From: Zwartia vadi
GTDB lineage: Bacteria > Pseudomonadota > Gammaproteobacteria > Burkholderiales > Burkholderiaceae_B
DNA length: 64,000 nucleotides
Direction of reading: 5' to 3'
Assembly: GCF_030410375.1 (NCBI RefSeq)
Contig: NZ_JAUHHE010000015.1
Coordinates: 35,069-99,068, forward strand
Shown: positions 1 through 8,860 of the stretch, one piece after another
Numbering within the stretch: position 1 is the stretch's first letter
How the letters are laid out: every line of letters starts with the position of its first letter
Notes under the pieces: model-generated
What the model saw: the letters and a program-made list of their open reading frames with translations, nothing else
Database searches by the model: none
What the model was told of the DNA's origin: nothing
Program-made: the position numbers and the translations under genes

Positions 1-847
1 GTCCCTCGTCCGACAAGGGAATCGTGTCCGTCACCACCAACTCAGTCAATTCGGAACCAGCAATCCGCTCGATCGCACCACCAGAAAGCACAGCGTGCGT
101 ACAGTAGGCGTAGACCGCTCCTGCACCGCGCTCTTTCAGCGCCTGAGCGGCTTTGCAAAGCGTACCTGCCGTGTCCACCATGTCGTCCATAATCAGACAT
201 GTCCGGCCATCGACCTCGCCGATGATATTCATGACTTCGGACACGTTGGCACGTGGACGGCGCTTATCAATGATGGCCAAATCTGCCTCAAGCTGTTTGG
301 CAAGCGCCCGCGCGCGCACCACACCACCAATGTCCGGCGAAACGACAACCAGGTTACTCAGGTTTCGGCGCCAGATATCGCCCAGCAAAATAGGACCCGC
401 ATAGATATTGTCGACGGGGATATCAAAAAAGCCCTGAATCTGATCAGCGTGGAGATCCATCGTCAACACGCGGTCAACACCGGCGACTTGCAGCATGTTG
501 GCGACGACCTTGGCGGTGATGGCCACACGTGCGGAGCGGGGACGACGGTCCTGGCGCGCATAACCAAAATAAGGGATCGCAGCGGTGATGCGTCCGGCCG
601 AAGCACGACGCAACGCATCCACCATCACCATGATTTCCATCAAATTATCGTTGGTGGGTGCACAGGTTGGCTGTAAAACGAAAACGTCTTTACCGCGGAC
701 GTTTTCATTGATTTCAGCCATCACCTCGCCGTCCGAGAAACGGCCAACGGTCATGCGTCCCAATGACATATCCAGATGATTAACCACATCAACTGCCAGC
801 CGCGTATTCGCAGTACCGGTAAAGATCATGAAACTATCGTTGGGCAT
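1..847 (-). CDS. prs: Ribose-phosphate pyrophosphokinase, 3' end cut by window edge
   Basis: Makes phosphoribosyl pyrophosphate from ribose 5-phosphate and ATP in the cytoplasm, feeding nucleotide, histidine and tryptophan synthesis. The reading frame begins [18 protein letters not shown] and shows the family landmarks: FSDGEV near residue 37, YFGYARQDR near residue 95 (ATP/flexible loop), [11 protein letters not shown] (metal and ribose phosphate), and the PRPP signature around [11 protein letters not shown] near residue 220. About 282 codons are present of a usual ~315, so only the C-terminus is missing. The ATG at 847 gives the normal N-terminus. It lies downstream of ispE and tRNA-Gln on the same strand, an arrangement common in Burkholderiales, so it may be partly co-transcribed with them. 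Identification is firm. Confidence 0.97.
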   Translation of the reverse strand, partial: MPNDSFMIFTGTANTRLAVDVVNHLDMSLGRMTVGRFSDGEVMAEINENVRGKDVFVLQPTCAPTNDNLMEIMVMVDALRRASAGRITAAIPYFGYARQDRRPRSARVAITAKVVANMLQVAGVDRVLTMDLHADQIQGFFDIPVDNIYAGPILLGDIWRRNLSNLVVVSPDIGGVVRARALAKQLEADLAIIDKRRPRANVSEVMNIIGEVDGRTCLIMDDMVDTAGTLCKAAQALKERGAGAVYAYCTHAVLSGGAIERIAGSELTELVVTDTIPLSDEG

Positions 848-966
848 GATGGAGGCAGTCATGGACCGTCAGAAGCAGTTGTGGAACAAAAAAGCTGCTG
901 AACTCAAAGCCAGGCACTCGTTTGGCAAGTTCTTCGGCAAGTTCAACAGCTCTACACAATTCGGGG

Positions 967-1040
967 CTGGGGAGGAAGGATTCGAACCTTCGCATGCCGG
1001 AATCAAAATCCGGTGCCTTAACCAGCTTGGCGACTCCCCA
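967..1040 (-). tRNA. tRNA-Gln (anticodon TTG)
   Basis: On the minus strand the sequence begins TGGGGAGTCGCCAAG and folds as a cloverleaf: acceptor TGGGGAG with CTCCCCA, anticodon loop TTTTGAT reading TTG, and T-arm GGTTCGAATCC. The discriminator is G and CCA is not encoded (GCCC follows). It lies one base behind the ispE stop codon and upstream of prs, so it is probably cut out of a longer ispE-tRNA-prs transcript. Confidence 0.96.
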
Positions 1041-1041
1041 A

Positions 1042-1977
1042 CTAGCTTTCACTCCAATGTCGCAGTGGGTGCTCAGCGATACCCTCGCAAACCTTAATGG
1101 CTTGTATCGGACTCACAGAGCGGGAACCAGCAGCACTCACTAATCCCGCACTAGCAACATCAGAAAAATCAACATGTATTTTAGCGAGCATTTTCTGGTA
1201 TGCCACTTCGGCCTGCTCATTACTCCGGAACCCGACAAAAAAACAGGAACCAGAACCAGTCATCCGCGCATTAAAACCGGCTTGCTCTAGCCAATCAAGC
1301 GCCTGACGTACAACTGGGTAGCGGCTTAACACCACTGGTTGCAGATCGTTATGACCAAACCCCAAGCAAGCAACCGCTTGACGTCCAGAAAAGTCCATTA
1401 TTTTGACTGGTTCAGTGTCTCTTGTCAAATCAGGGGCTTGGAAAATGCCTTGCGTTGGAACACCCTGCGCCGGCTGAATCACAACAAAAGCCTGACGGGG
1501 CAATTCGAGGGGCGTGAGCTGCTCGCCAACTCCCTCGGCAAAAGCGTTTTGTCCAAAAATAAAAACGGGCACATCCGCCCCGAGCTGCAGCCCCAGACGC
1601 ATTAACTCCCCGCGGCTTAAACCCGTTCGCCAAAGCCTGTTCAGGGCCATCAGAACCGTGGCAGCATCACTAGACCCTCCACCCAGACCTGCACCGGAGG
1701 GGATCTGCTTACGCACCTGAATCTGCGCCCCCAGGCTGACTCCAGTACTTTTTTGCAAAAGCCGCGCCGCGCGCACAACCAAATCATCGTCATGGCTCAC
1801 GCCTTGCAGGTCCGTTTCCCTGCAAATCAAGCCGTCGGCACGCACATCGATATCCAGCGTGTCGGATAAGCTGATGAGCTGAAAAACAGTTTGAAGGAGG
1901 TGATAACCGTCCGCACGCCGACCCACGACGTGCAAAAACAGATTCAGCTTGGCGGGTGCGGGCAGGTCATACAACAT
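1042..1977 (-). CDS. ispE: 4-diphosphocytidyl-2-C-methyl-D-erythritol kinase
   Basis: Phosphorylates the 2-hydroxyl of CDP-methylerythritol with ATP in the non-mevalonate isoprenoid pathway. It is a GHMP kinase: the substrate-binding PAPAKLNLFLHV is at residues 6-17, the glycine-rich ATP loop IPSGAGLGGGSSDAA at about residues 92-106, and the C-terminal GHMP motif MTGSGSCFFV near residue 240. At 311 residues it is somewhat longer than the E. coli protein (283), with extra sequence at the C-terminus. The TAG stop is separated from the mature tRNA-Gln start by a single base. lolB lies 25 bp upstream on the same strand, giving the lolB-ispE-tRNA-prs order usual in this group. Confidence is high. 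Confidence 0.97.
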   Translation of the reverse strand: MLYDLPAPAKLNLFLHVVGRRADGYHLLQTVFQLISLSDTLDIDVRADGLICRETDLQGVSHDDDLVVRAARLLQKSTGVSLGAQIQVRKQIPSGAGLGGGSSDAATVLMALNRLWRTGLSRGELMRLGLQLGADVPVFIFGQNAFAEGVGEQLTPLELPRQAFVVIQPAQGVPTQGIFQAPDLTRDTEPVKIMDFSGRQAVACLGFGHNDLQPVVLSRYPVVRQALDWLEQAGFNARMTGSGSCFFVGFRSNEQAEVAYQKMLAKIHVDFSDVASAGLVSAAGSRSVSPIQAIKVCEGIAEHPLRHWSES

Positions 1978-2002
1978 GATAAAGAGTCAACACCTGGAGG
2001 TA

Positions 2003-2608
2003 TCAAGGCACGTCAACAACGAGACGGATAACGATTTGCTTGCTCCCTTCATTGCGTGACAGCACGAGCAATCGAGGGCCCTGCTCATCGAAACGCGATA
2101 ACTCGACCTCCCAGCCATTTTGTTCAAAGGCAGTAATGCGCCCTTTCTCGTCGCGTTTGACCTGCTGCATGGCTGGCACAGACCGCAGAGGCACGCGCAG
2201 CCACTGTCGCAGATCGCGGACAGGCACACGCTCACCGATGGCTTGCTGAACAAGCCCATCCGGATCAGAAGCACGCAAAATCTCGCCGTTGGACTGCGTG
2301 AGAGTCGCCTGACCAGGTTCCACCGTCACGCGCGCCAGAGTGTTTCCAAAAGGATTTGCCAGGTCGAGCGTGAGGCGAGTCCCCAGATCGCGCCACACAA
2401 AGCTGCCCTGCACCGCATCCGGAACTTGATTGGGTGACTCCGCGCGCAGCGCAAACCGCCCATGGCGCACAAGGTCGTTGAGACCCGCGGTCTCTGTCGT
2501 GGTCGGGGACTGGGTGGCACAGCCAACAAGCCCCAGCACCAGTGCACAGAGCATGAGCGCACGAGGCAATCTGCGCACCGAATTTGCGCCTGAGTTCGAT
2601 TGAAGCAT
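2003..2608 (-). CDS. lolB: Outer-membrane lipoprotein receptor LolB
   Basis: LolB receives lipoproteins from LolA and places them in the inner leaflet of the outer membrane; it is itself a lipoprotein. From the ATG at 2608 there is an N-terminal signal of about 30 residues (RRLPRALMLCALVLGLVGC) ending in a lipobox with acylated Cys. The mature part has the LolB pattern GRFALRAE, GSFVWRDLGTRLTLDLANPFG and the late NGWEVELSRF. An upstream TTG at 2629 overlaps the stop of the TPR gene and would add seven residues; I prefer the ATG because it gives a compact signal peptide. About 201 residues, close to the usual 200-210. It is translationally coupled or nearly so to the TPR gene upstream and sits just before ispE. 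Confidence 0.9.
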   Translation of the reverse strand: MLQSNSGANSVRRLPRALMLCALVLGLVGCATQSPTTTETAGLNDLVRHGRFALRAESPNQVPDAVQGSFVWRDLGTRLTLDLANPFGNTLARVTVEPGQATLTQSNGEILRASDPDGLVQQAIGERVPVRDLRQWLRVPLRSVPAMQQVKRDEKGRITAFEQNGWEVELSRFDEQGPRLLVLSRNEGSKQIVIRLVVDVP

Positions 2609-2625
2609 CCTGCTCAGCCACGCCC

Positions 2626-4464
2626 TCAAGGCCGAACTCCAAATCGCTTGAGGGTATCTTGCAAGGTTTTATTCGAGGCATCCTGGGTCACGCCTTGCGC
2701 CCAGACTTTGCGCGCCTCGGCTTGATCGCCTAGCTGCCAAAGCGCCTCGCCAAGATGCGCGGCGATTTCAGCTTCTGGTCGCAGAGAGTACGCGCGCTGC
2801 AAATACTCCACCGCATCTTTGTAATGCCCCATTCTGAACTTGACCCAGCCCATGCTGTCAAGGATATACGGATCTCTGGGTGAAATCTCAAGCGCCCGAG
2901 TAATCAGGGCCAACGCCTCAGGAAGGCGCTGATTACGGTCGGCGAGCGAGTAGCCCAGCGCATTGTGCGCATGAGCATGACCAGGATCCAAAGCAATGAC
3001 CTGTCTGAGCAAGCGTTCTGCTTCCCGCATTTGATCCGCACGCTCATGCAACATCGCAAGCTCGTACTTCACATTCACGGAGTCCGGCATCTTCAGATCA
3101 AGCGCCTGCATGCGCTTGATCGCCTCGGAAAGTCTATTCGCATCGCGCAGAATCTGCGCGCCTGCCGACGCCCCCATCATGATTTCTTCATCAGTTTGCG
3201 CATTCGCGGAATCAATCAAAGCCAGCGCTTCTTGCACCCGATTTTGTTTTGCGCGAATAATGGCTTGTCGAATGCGGGACGTATAACGCATGGAGGGGTC
3301 GTCGATCTTGGCCAGCAAACTCACCGCCTCGTCTAACTGTCCCTGCTCTTCTGCGATCCTGGATAACAGCTGATACGCCTCAGCAAGGGCTGCCGGGGCA
3401 TCCGTCGCACCCGCAGCGGCAGAGGCTCGTAAGCGCTGAGCCTGAACAGCGACATACTGATCCAAAAAGCCACGCGCCTGTTCCAGTTTTTTAGCGCGGT
3501 ACGCGACTTGAGCTTGCATGAACAAGAGATCGAAATCCTCAGGGTTACGCTTAAGCATGGACGTCAACTCGGCCATTGCAGCATCGAATTGGCCTCTTTC
3601 AGCCAAATGGCTGGCCAGAATCACGCGCAAACGTCGTGCATTGGGCTGCAAAGCCGCAAACTCGGTCGCATCGCGCAAAGCCCGCTCGGGATCAACGCTC
3701 AAACCATACTCAAACACCCGCATTGCCGCGTCTTCAGAACGTGGCGCGGCAGCGAGCGCAAGGCGAGACTCCTCCAGCGCGCGTTCGTTGTCTCCCGCCG
3801 CGCGAGCCATATCGGCCAAGGCCATATGTCCTGCGGCGAGATGCCTGGCATTGCTGTCGCCAATCGCCGTTGACAAAATTCTCAGCGCGGCGCGCTTGTC
3901 AGGCATCCTGCTCAACACTGCAAACGCCTGACCAATCGCAGCGGATTTATCGCTTGCGGCGTCGATCTGCTTGCGCAGCGCAGCGGCAAGCCCGCTTGTT
4001 TGCCCCGAGGCGGCAGCCAATGCCATTTCTGTCGAAGAGGCCTCGGGATCATCGGGCGTCAGACGCAACCAAACCCTCGATGCATCCAAGGCTCCGGGCA
4101 AGTTTCCACCTGCTAGATAAAACTCAAGCGCGCGTCGCGCCAAGCGGTAGTCGCCCAACTCGCGGCTCAAATCCAGCATTGTCTTGGCAGCCGGCAGGAA
4201 TGTACCGCGCTGCGCAGAGATTTCAGAGGCAAGAATCCGAAAAAGAATCGTCGAAGTCAGACTGACCTCGGGCAACTCACCTGCACGCAAACGGATGATC
4301 TCAGACTCGGGCTGTCGAGGCTTGATTTGTAGCTGGGCGTTTTGCCCAAAGCTTTTCCCGGGGCTGGCTTGCGCCAGCGCGCGGGGAGCCCAAGATAGCG
4401 CGATGCCCCCGATCAGGGTCGCGATGGCAACTTCAGAAATAATGGATTTAAACGACGACTTCAC
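2626..4464 (-). CDS. Exported tetratricopeptide-repeat protein
   Basis: A 612-residue protein with an N-terminal signal (hydrophobic ISEVAIATLIGGIALSW, then APRALAQA with a likely signal peptidase I site) followed by TPR helices through almost the whole length. The clearest units lie near the C-terminus, with AHNALGYSLADRNQRLPEAL and DSMGWVKFRMGHYKDAVEYL spanning roughly residues 500-560. TPR arrays bind proteins; the precise partner cannot be read from the sequence. The start is GTG with a weak ribosome site. The gene directly precedes lolB with an overlapping stop/start region; TPR proteins in this position are widespread in Betaproteobacteria, which suggests a role in envelope assembly. 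It is divergent from mutM. Exported TPR protein: sure; exact function: unknown. Confidence 0.85.
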   Translation of the reverse strand: MKSSFKSIISEVAIATLIGGIALSWAPRALAQASPGKSFGQNAQLQIKPRQPESEIIRLRAGELPEVSLTSTILFRILASEISAQRGTFLPAAKTMLDLSRELGDYRLARRALEFYLAGGNLPGALDASRVWLRLTPDDPEASSTEMALAAASGQTSGLAAALRKQIDAASDKSAAIGQAFAVLSRMPDKRAALRILSTAIGDSNARHLAAGHMALADMARAAGDNERALEESRLALAAAPRSEDAAMRVFEYGLSVDPERALRDATEFAALQPNARRLRVILASHLAERGQFDAAMAELTSMLKRNPEDFDLLFMQAQVAYRAKKLEQARGFLDQYVAVQAQRLRASAAAGATDAPAALAEAYQLLSRIAEEQGQLDEAVSLLAKIDDPSMRYTSRIRQAIIRAKQNRVQEALALIDSANAQTDEEIMMGASAGAQILRDANRLSEAIKRMQALDLKMPDSVNVKYELAMLHERADQMREAERLLRQVIALDPGHAHAHNALGYSLADRNQRLPEALALITRALEISPRDPYILDSMGWVKFRMGHYKDAVEYLQRAYSLRPEAEIAAHLGEALWQLGDQAEARKVWAQGVTQDASNKTLQDTLKRFGVRP

Positions 4465-4525
4465 TCGACCCGCCTGGTTGGTGGCACAATCTACAGACTC
4501 AGTGGACGGATGTTAGCACTCAGCC

Positions 4526-5353
4526 ATGCCAGAACTACCAGAAGTCGAGACAACTCGCCGGGGAATTGACGCCGTTGCAACAGGTCACACGCTCCGTAAC
4601 ATGATCGTGCACGAATTCCGCATGCGTTGGCCGATCCCCCAAGATCTCCCCGCACAGGTCAAGGGGGAAGTGGTCCGGGCCTGTCGCCGCCGCGGAAAAT
4701 ACCTTTTGATCGAGTTTGATCGCGGCACGCAGCTCATACACCTGGGCATGTCAGGTTCCTTGCGTAGCGTGCCCAAAGGGGAGCTGCTGCGAAAACACGA
4801 TCATGTTGAGTGGGAATTTGACCAGATCAGCCTGCGGCTGCACGACCCCAGACGCTTCGGCTCCGTGCTCTGGCACCCCAAATCGCTCGGACCCGTCGAA
4901 AACCATCCACTATTGAGCAAATTAGGCGTCGAACCCTTCGATCCAAAATTTGACGCAAATTGGCTCAAACAGGGCCTGGCCGGCCGGAAGGTCTCCATCA
5001 AACAGGCACTTTTGGCCGGGGATGTGGTCGTGGGGGCTGGAAATATCTATGCGTCGGAAAGTCTATTTCGGGCGCGCATTCATCCCAAAACACAAGCTGC
5101 CCGCGTGTCGCTTGCTCGCTGCGCGCGCTTGGTCGAGGCGCTGCAGAGCACGCTGACCGATGCGCTACAGTCTGGCGGCAGTACATTGAGAGACTATGTC
5201 AACGCCACGGGCGAAGCCGGGGCGTACTTCACACTGCATGCGGCCGTCTATGAACGACAAGGAGAGCCCTGCAGGGTCTGTGCCACCCCCATCAAGCGCA
5301 TTGTCCAAGGTCAACGCGCCACCTATTTTTGTCCAAGTTGCCAAAAAATATAG
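4526..5353 (+). CDS. mutM: Formamidopyrimidine-DNA glycosylase
   Basis: Removes 8-oxoguanine and ring-opened purines from DNA and nicks the abasic site (bifunctional glycosylase/AP lyase). The catalytic N-terminus MPELPEVETTRRG is intact, so Pro2 and Glu3 are present after Met removal. The helix-two-turn-helix GAGNIYASESLFRARIHP is near residue 170, and the C-terminal zinc finger has four cysteines (CRVC and CPSC, residues ~254-272). The length of 275 matches the family. It is transcribed away from the TPR gene with a 61-bp shared upstream region and ends 16 bp before the convergent sulfatase gene. Confidence is very high. Confidence 0.98.
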   Translation: MPELPEVETTRRGIDAVATGHTLRNMIVHEFRMRWPIPQDLPAQVKGEVVRACRRRGKYLLIEFDRGTQLIHLGMSGSLRSVPKGELLRKHDHVEWEFDQISLRLHDPRRFGSVLWHPKSLGPVENHPLLSKLGVEPFDPKFDANWLKQGLAGRKVSIKQALLAGDVVVGAGNIYASESLFRARIHPKTQAARVSLARCARLVEALQSTLTDALQSGGSTLRDYVNATGEAGAYFTLHAAVYERQGEPCRVCATPIKRIVQGQRATYFCPSCQKI

Positions 5354-5369
5354 ACTTGGACAAAAGGGC

Positions 5370-7274
5370 CTAACGCGTTGTGCGCGGGGGCAAGGCGTAG
5401 CGCTGCTCACGGTACGCCCAACTTGGCCACAGGACATGGGCAAGCGCTTCACGAGACTGTTGCTCATCCACCTCAATCGGAGTGTAACGATCAGGCATTT
5501 CATAACGCATCGTCCGCGCAGGCTTGCCTGGTTCTAGTACCACGAGTTTTTCACCCTCGGGAGTGGCTTTCAAGAAGCCATAGTTGTCACCAAACTGCAT
5601 CATGGCGCGGTTTGCAGGACCGCGCGTGAGATCGCGTCCCAACATCGGGTGCACGGTATCAATCCCCATCAGCGAGAGCAAGGTGGGGAGCAGATCAATC
5701 TGACTCATGATACGAGGGTCAGACTTTGGTTCAACACCCGGACCGAGGATCAAGGCAGGAATATGGAAGTGACGCACTGGCACCAGCCCACCGTAGACCC
5801 TCGCATCGTGATCGGCCACAATCACAAAAATCGTATTGTCCCAATATGCTGATTGACGTGCTTTTTTAAAGAAATCTCCAATAGCCCAGTCAGCATAACG
5901 CACGGTATTGGTCACCGAGGCGGGATCGCCGATCGGCTCGATGCGGCCCTTTGGATACTCCCATGGCGAATGGTTGGATACAGAGAAAGCCATCGTGACA
6001 GTCGGACGCGCAGTATCCTCGCGCAAAATCCGGTCAAGCTCGTTGAACATATCCTCGTCCGAGGCGCCCCAAGACCCGACAAACTTTGGTGCGACAAACT
6101 TGGGAAGATCGACCATTTCATTAAAGCCGTTCCCAAGGAAAAAACTACGCATATTGTCGAAATGACCCTCTCCGCCATAAATGAAGCGAGAGTAATAACC
6201 ATGCCTGCCCAACAGTTCCGCGATCGTAAAGAAACCGGTTTGCGAACGCGGCAGTGTCAGCACGGCCTGAGCCGGAGTCGGTAAGAAGCCCGAGCTCACC
6301 GCCTCGAGACCTCGAACAGAGCGCGTGCCCGTGGCGTAGGCGCGCTCAAACCACCAGCCCTCGCTGGCCAGCTTATCAAGCTCTGGCGTCAAGTCTTGGG
6401 CACCACCCAGTTTTTTCGAATATTGGGCACCCATGCTTTCTTGCAGGATGATGACGAGGTTGAGTGGCTTGTCCCGACGCTTTGTCGCCGTCTGCGCATG
6501 AAGGGTCGGCAAATGCGGGTCAAGCACGGGATCAGGAATACCTGCGGCCTGTCGAACGATTGCGTTGATCTCTTCAATTGGCATTTTGCCGTACATATCA
6601 AATGAAGACTTCTCGTTCTTCATGAGATAGGCGGCGTTCGTCACGCTCCAGAAACCATTGAGCGGCAAAGCGTTAACCATCGCATCGTTACCGAAAGCCA
6701 CTGAAGACGCGTTGATCGGTCGATGCTGAAGCGTACCGCGAATCGTTCCGACACAAAATAAAATCAACAGCACACTGACAACCGGACGCAACCACCAGCG
6801 AAGCTCTCGATCGGGCTTGCCGGCTTTAAACAGCTTGAACGCCCCCCACATCCCGATACCCAGACCCACAAACGCCGCCAACAATACCAAACGATAGCCC
6901 TCCCACAGCATTGAGAAGACTTCGCGGGGATAACCAAGATACTCGAAGTAAAGCCTGTTGGGGCGCGTATCGTATTCGGCAATAAACTGTGGTGTCGACA
7001 CCTCGAGCAGTAGCAGCAGAAACCAACACACCCTAAACCACCAGGCGGTGATTTTTTCAGCGATCGCGAAATGCCCGAAAAAAGGTCCCGCTCCGGCGGG
7101 GATGGCGATCATCATGCCAATCATGACGAGATCGATGCGTAAACCGCCGATCATCACAGGCCAGAAACCATCAACAGCCTCGACTCGCGGCCATTGCCAT
7201 GCAACCAGACACAAACGGAACAAGGTCAGCATCAAGAGTGCTGTCCACCAAAACCGCCATGTCAAACGAAGCAT
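5370..7274 (-). CDS. LTA synthase-like membrane sulfatase/phosphotransferase
   Basis: A 634-residue inner-membrane protein with about five hydrophobic segments in the first ~190 residues and a periplasmic alkaline-phosphatase-superfamily domain from about residue 270. Metal and catalytic residues typical of LtaS/OpgB/EptA-type enzymes are visible: LVIILQESMG (metal Glu), the nucleophile-type Thr in ATGTRSVRGLEA, VIVADHDARVYG (metal Asp/His) and the His in RHFHIPALILGPG. Such enzymes move phosphoglycerol or phosphoethanolamine from lipids to periplasmic glycans or lipids. Gram-negative members usually modify osmoregulated glucans, so that is a reasonable guess, but the substrate is not shown here. 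The ATG has a good AAGGAAAA ribosome site. It lies 9 bp downstream of the FAD-oxidase gene and probably shares its transcript. Confidence 0.85.
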   Translation of the reverse strand: MLRLTWRFWWTALLMLTLFRLCLVAWQWPRVEAVDGFWPVMIGGLRIDLVMIGMMIAIPAGAGPFFGHFAIAEKITAWWFRVCWFLLLLLEVSTPQFIAEYDTRPNRLYFEYLGYPREVFSMLWEGYRLVLLAAFVGLGIGMWGAFKLFKAGKPDRELRWWLRPVVSVLLILFCVGTIRGTLQHRPINASSVAFGNDAMVNALPLNGFWSVTNAAYLMKNEKSSFDMYGKMPIEEINAIVRQAAGIPDPVLDPHLPTLHAQTATKRRDKPLNLVIILQESMGAQYSKKLGGAQDLTPELDKLASEGWWFERAYATGTRSVRGLEAVSSGFLPTPAQAVLTLPRSQTGFFTIAELLGRHGYYSRFIYGGEGHFDNMRSFFLGNGFNEMVDLPKFVAPKFVGSWGASDEDMFNELDRILREDTARPTVTMAFSVSNHSPWEYPKGRIEPIGDPASVTNTVRYADWAIGDFFKKARQSAYWDNTIFVIVADHDARVYGGLVPVRHFHIPALILGPGVEPKSDPRIMSQIDLLPTLLSLMGIDTVHPMLGRDLTRGPANRAMMQFGDNYGFLKATPEGEKLVVLEPGKPARTMRYEMPDRYTPIEVDEQQSREALAHVLWPSWAYREQRYALPPRTTR

Positions 7275-7283
7275 CTGTTTTCC

Positions 7284-8699
7284 TTAAGCCTGCAAAACTT
7301 TACCGGGGTTCATCAAACCATGCGGGTCGAGTGCCTGCTTGATTTGTTTCATCAATCTGAGTTCAAGCTCACTCTTGTATCGCGTCAACTCGTCTCGCTT
7401 GAGTTGACCCACACCATGCTCGGCGCTGATGGATCCGCCATAAGCATGCACACTGTCATGGACCAATTGATAGACATCGTATTGTTTGGCGAGCAGTTCT
7501 TGTTCAGTCTGCTCAGGCGCGCGTGCGACGTTGTAGTGCAGATTGCCATCACCCAAGTGGCCAAACACGATGTGCTGAATACCGGGAAATTTCTCCTGAA
7601 GTGCGGCGTTCGTTGTTTGGACGAACTGACCAATCAAAGAGATCGGAATCGAGACATCATGCTTGATACTCTTTCCAAGCTCTGATTCAGCCAACGGAAT
7701 ACTCTCTCTTAAATGCCAGATCGCCTTGCTCTGCGCAATATTTTCAGCAATCGCCGCATCCACGACCAAACCATCCTCGATCGCAGTTCCGAGCACCGAT
7801 TCAAAACGCGCTTGCGCATGCTCGGCACTTTCACTGTCGGACAGTTCCAGAATCGCAAACCAGGGAGCGTCCGCGGAGGCGCCCTCGAAAGGCAGACGTT
7901 GCTGCGGATACAAACGCACAACGGCTTTGAGAACAGATCCCATCATGACCTCGAAACCGGTGAGCGAAGCACCAAAACCGGCTCGCGCACGCGACAACAC
8001 GGCAATCGCGTCCTCAAGGGAGTTCAGCGCAAGCATTGCGACACGTTGCGCGACCGGCAAGGGATAGAGCTTGAGCGTGGCGGCAGTGATGATACCTAGC
8101 GTGCCTTCGCTGCCGATATAGAGATCGCGCAGGTCGTAACCGGTGTTGTCCTTGCGCAGCCCGCGTAGACCATGCCAGATTTCACCTTGAGGGGTGACGA
8201 CTTCGAGACCCAAAGCCAGCTCACGCGTATTGCCATAACGCAGGACCTGCGTGCCACCCGCGTTGGTGGATAAATTGCCGCCAATCGTGCAGCTACCTTC
8301 TGCCGCGAGACTCAAGGGAAACAGGCGGCCAGCAGCCTGTGCCGCCTCTTGAACAGACTGTAGGATGCATCCCGCTTCAACGGTGATCGTGTCGTTGTCG
8401 GTGTCAATCTCCCGCACCTGGTTCATACGCGCCAGACACAACACCAAGGCTCGGCCTGTATTGTCTGGTGTCGCGCCACCGCACAGCCCCGTATTGCCAC
8501 CATAAGGCACCACTGGAATCTTGTGCTCGGCACAAACTCGCACGACCGCAGCGACCTCTTCGGTCGACCCAGGACGCACGACCGCCAACGCATCACCACG
8601 ATAGCGACCCCGCCAATCGACTAGATAGGGGGCCATTGCCTCACCCGTCAACAACTGGGCTGCGCCCACGATTTGTTCTAATTGCTTCAATGCGCTCAT
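7284..8699 (-). CDS. FAD-binding oxidase of the GlcD/D-lactate dehydrogenase family
   Basis: A 471-residue flavoprotein that should oxidise a 2-hydroxyacid such as glycolate, D-lactate or D-2-hydroxyglutarate. The PCMH-type FAD domain occupies the first half: VVPYGGNTGLCGGATP and GNLSTNAGGTQVLRYGN match the flavin pyrophosphate-binding loops. The C-terminal FAD-oxidase domain carries HLGDGNLHYN and ends SISAEHGVGQLKRDEL...DPHGLMNPGKVL, a signature of this family. The ATG at 8699 (MSALKQLEQ) is chosen because AAAGAGAG lies at the right distance and because the sequence upstream does not match the family. The divergent algC-type gene begins 161 bp away. The family is certain; the substrate is not. 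Confidence 0.9.
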   Translation of the reverse strand: MSALKQLEQIVGAAQLLTGEAMAPYLVDWRGRYRGDALAVVRPGSTEEVAAVVRVCAEHKIPVVPYGGNTGLCGGATPDNTGRALVLCLARMNQVREIDTDNDTITVEAGCILQSVQEAAQAAGRLFPLSLAAEGSCTIGGNLSTNAGGTQVLRYGNTRELALGLEVVTPQGEIWHGLRGLRKDNTGYDLRDLYIGSEGTLGIITAATLKLYPLPVAQRVAMLALNSLEDAIAVLSRARAGFGASLTGFEVMMGSVLKAVVRLYPQQRLPFEGASADAPWFAILELSDSESAEHAQARFESVLGTAIEDGLVVDAAIAENIAQSKAIWHLRESIPLAESELGKSIKHDVSIPISLIGQFVQTTNAALQEKFPGIQHIVFGHLGDGNLHYNVARAPEQTEQELLAKQYDVYQLVHDSVHAYGGSISAEHGVGQLKRDELTRYKSELELRLMKQIKQALDPHGLMNPGKVLQA

Positions 8700-8860
8700 T
8701 CGACTCTCTTTAAATGGTCGGTCCAACATATAGAGATATTCTAAATTGTAGGTGAGATCCCCTTGCCCGATCACTAATATCAACTCACTCTGGTGGGAAA
8801 CAAACATTTCAAATCGGCGATAATATCGAATCAAGCTGTTTTTATTCTTGGAGTCCGCTC

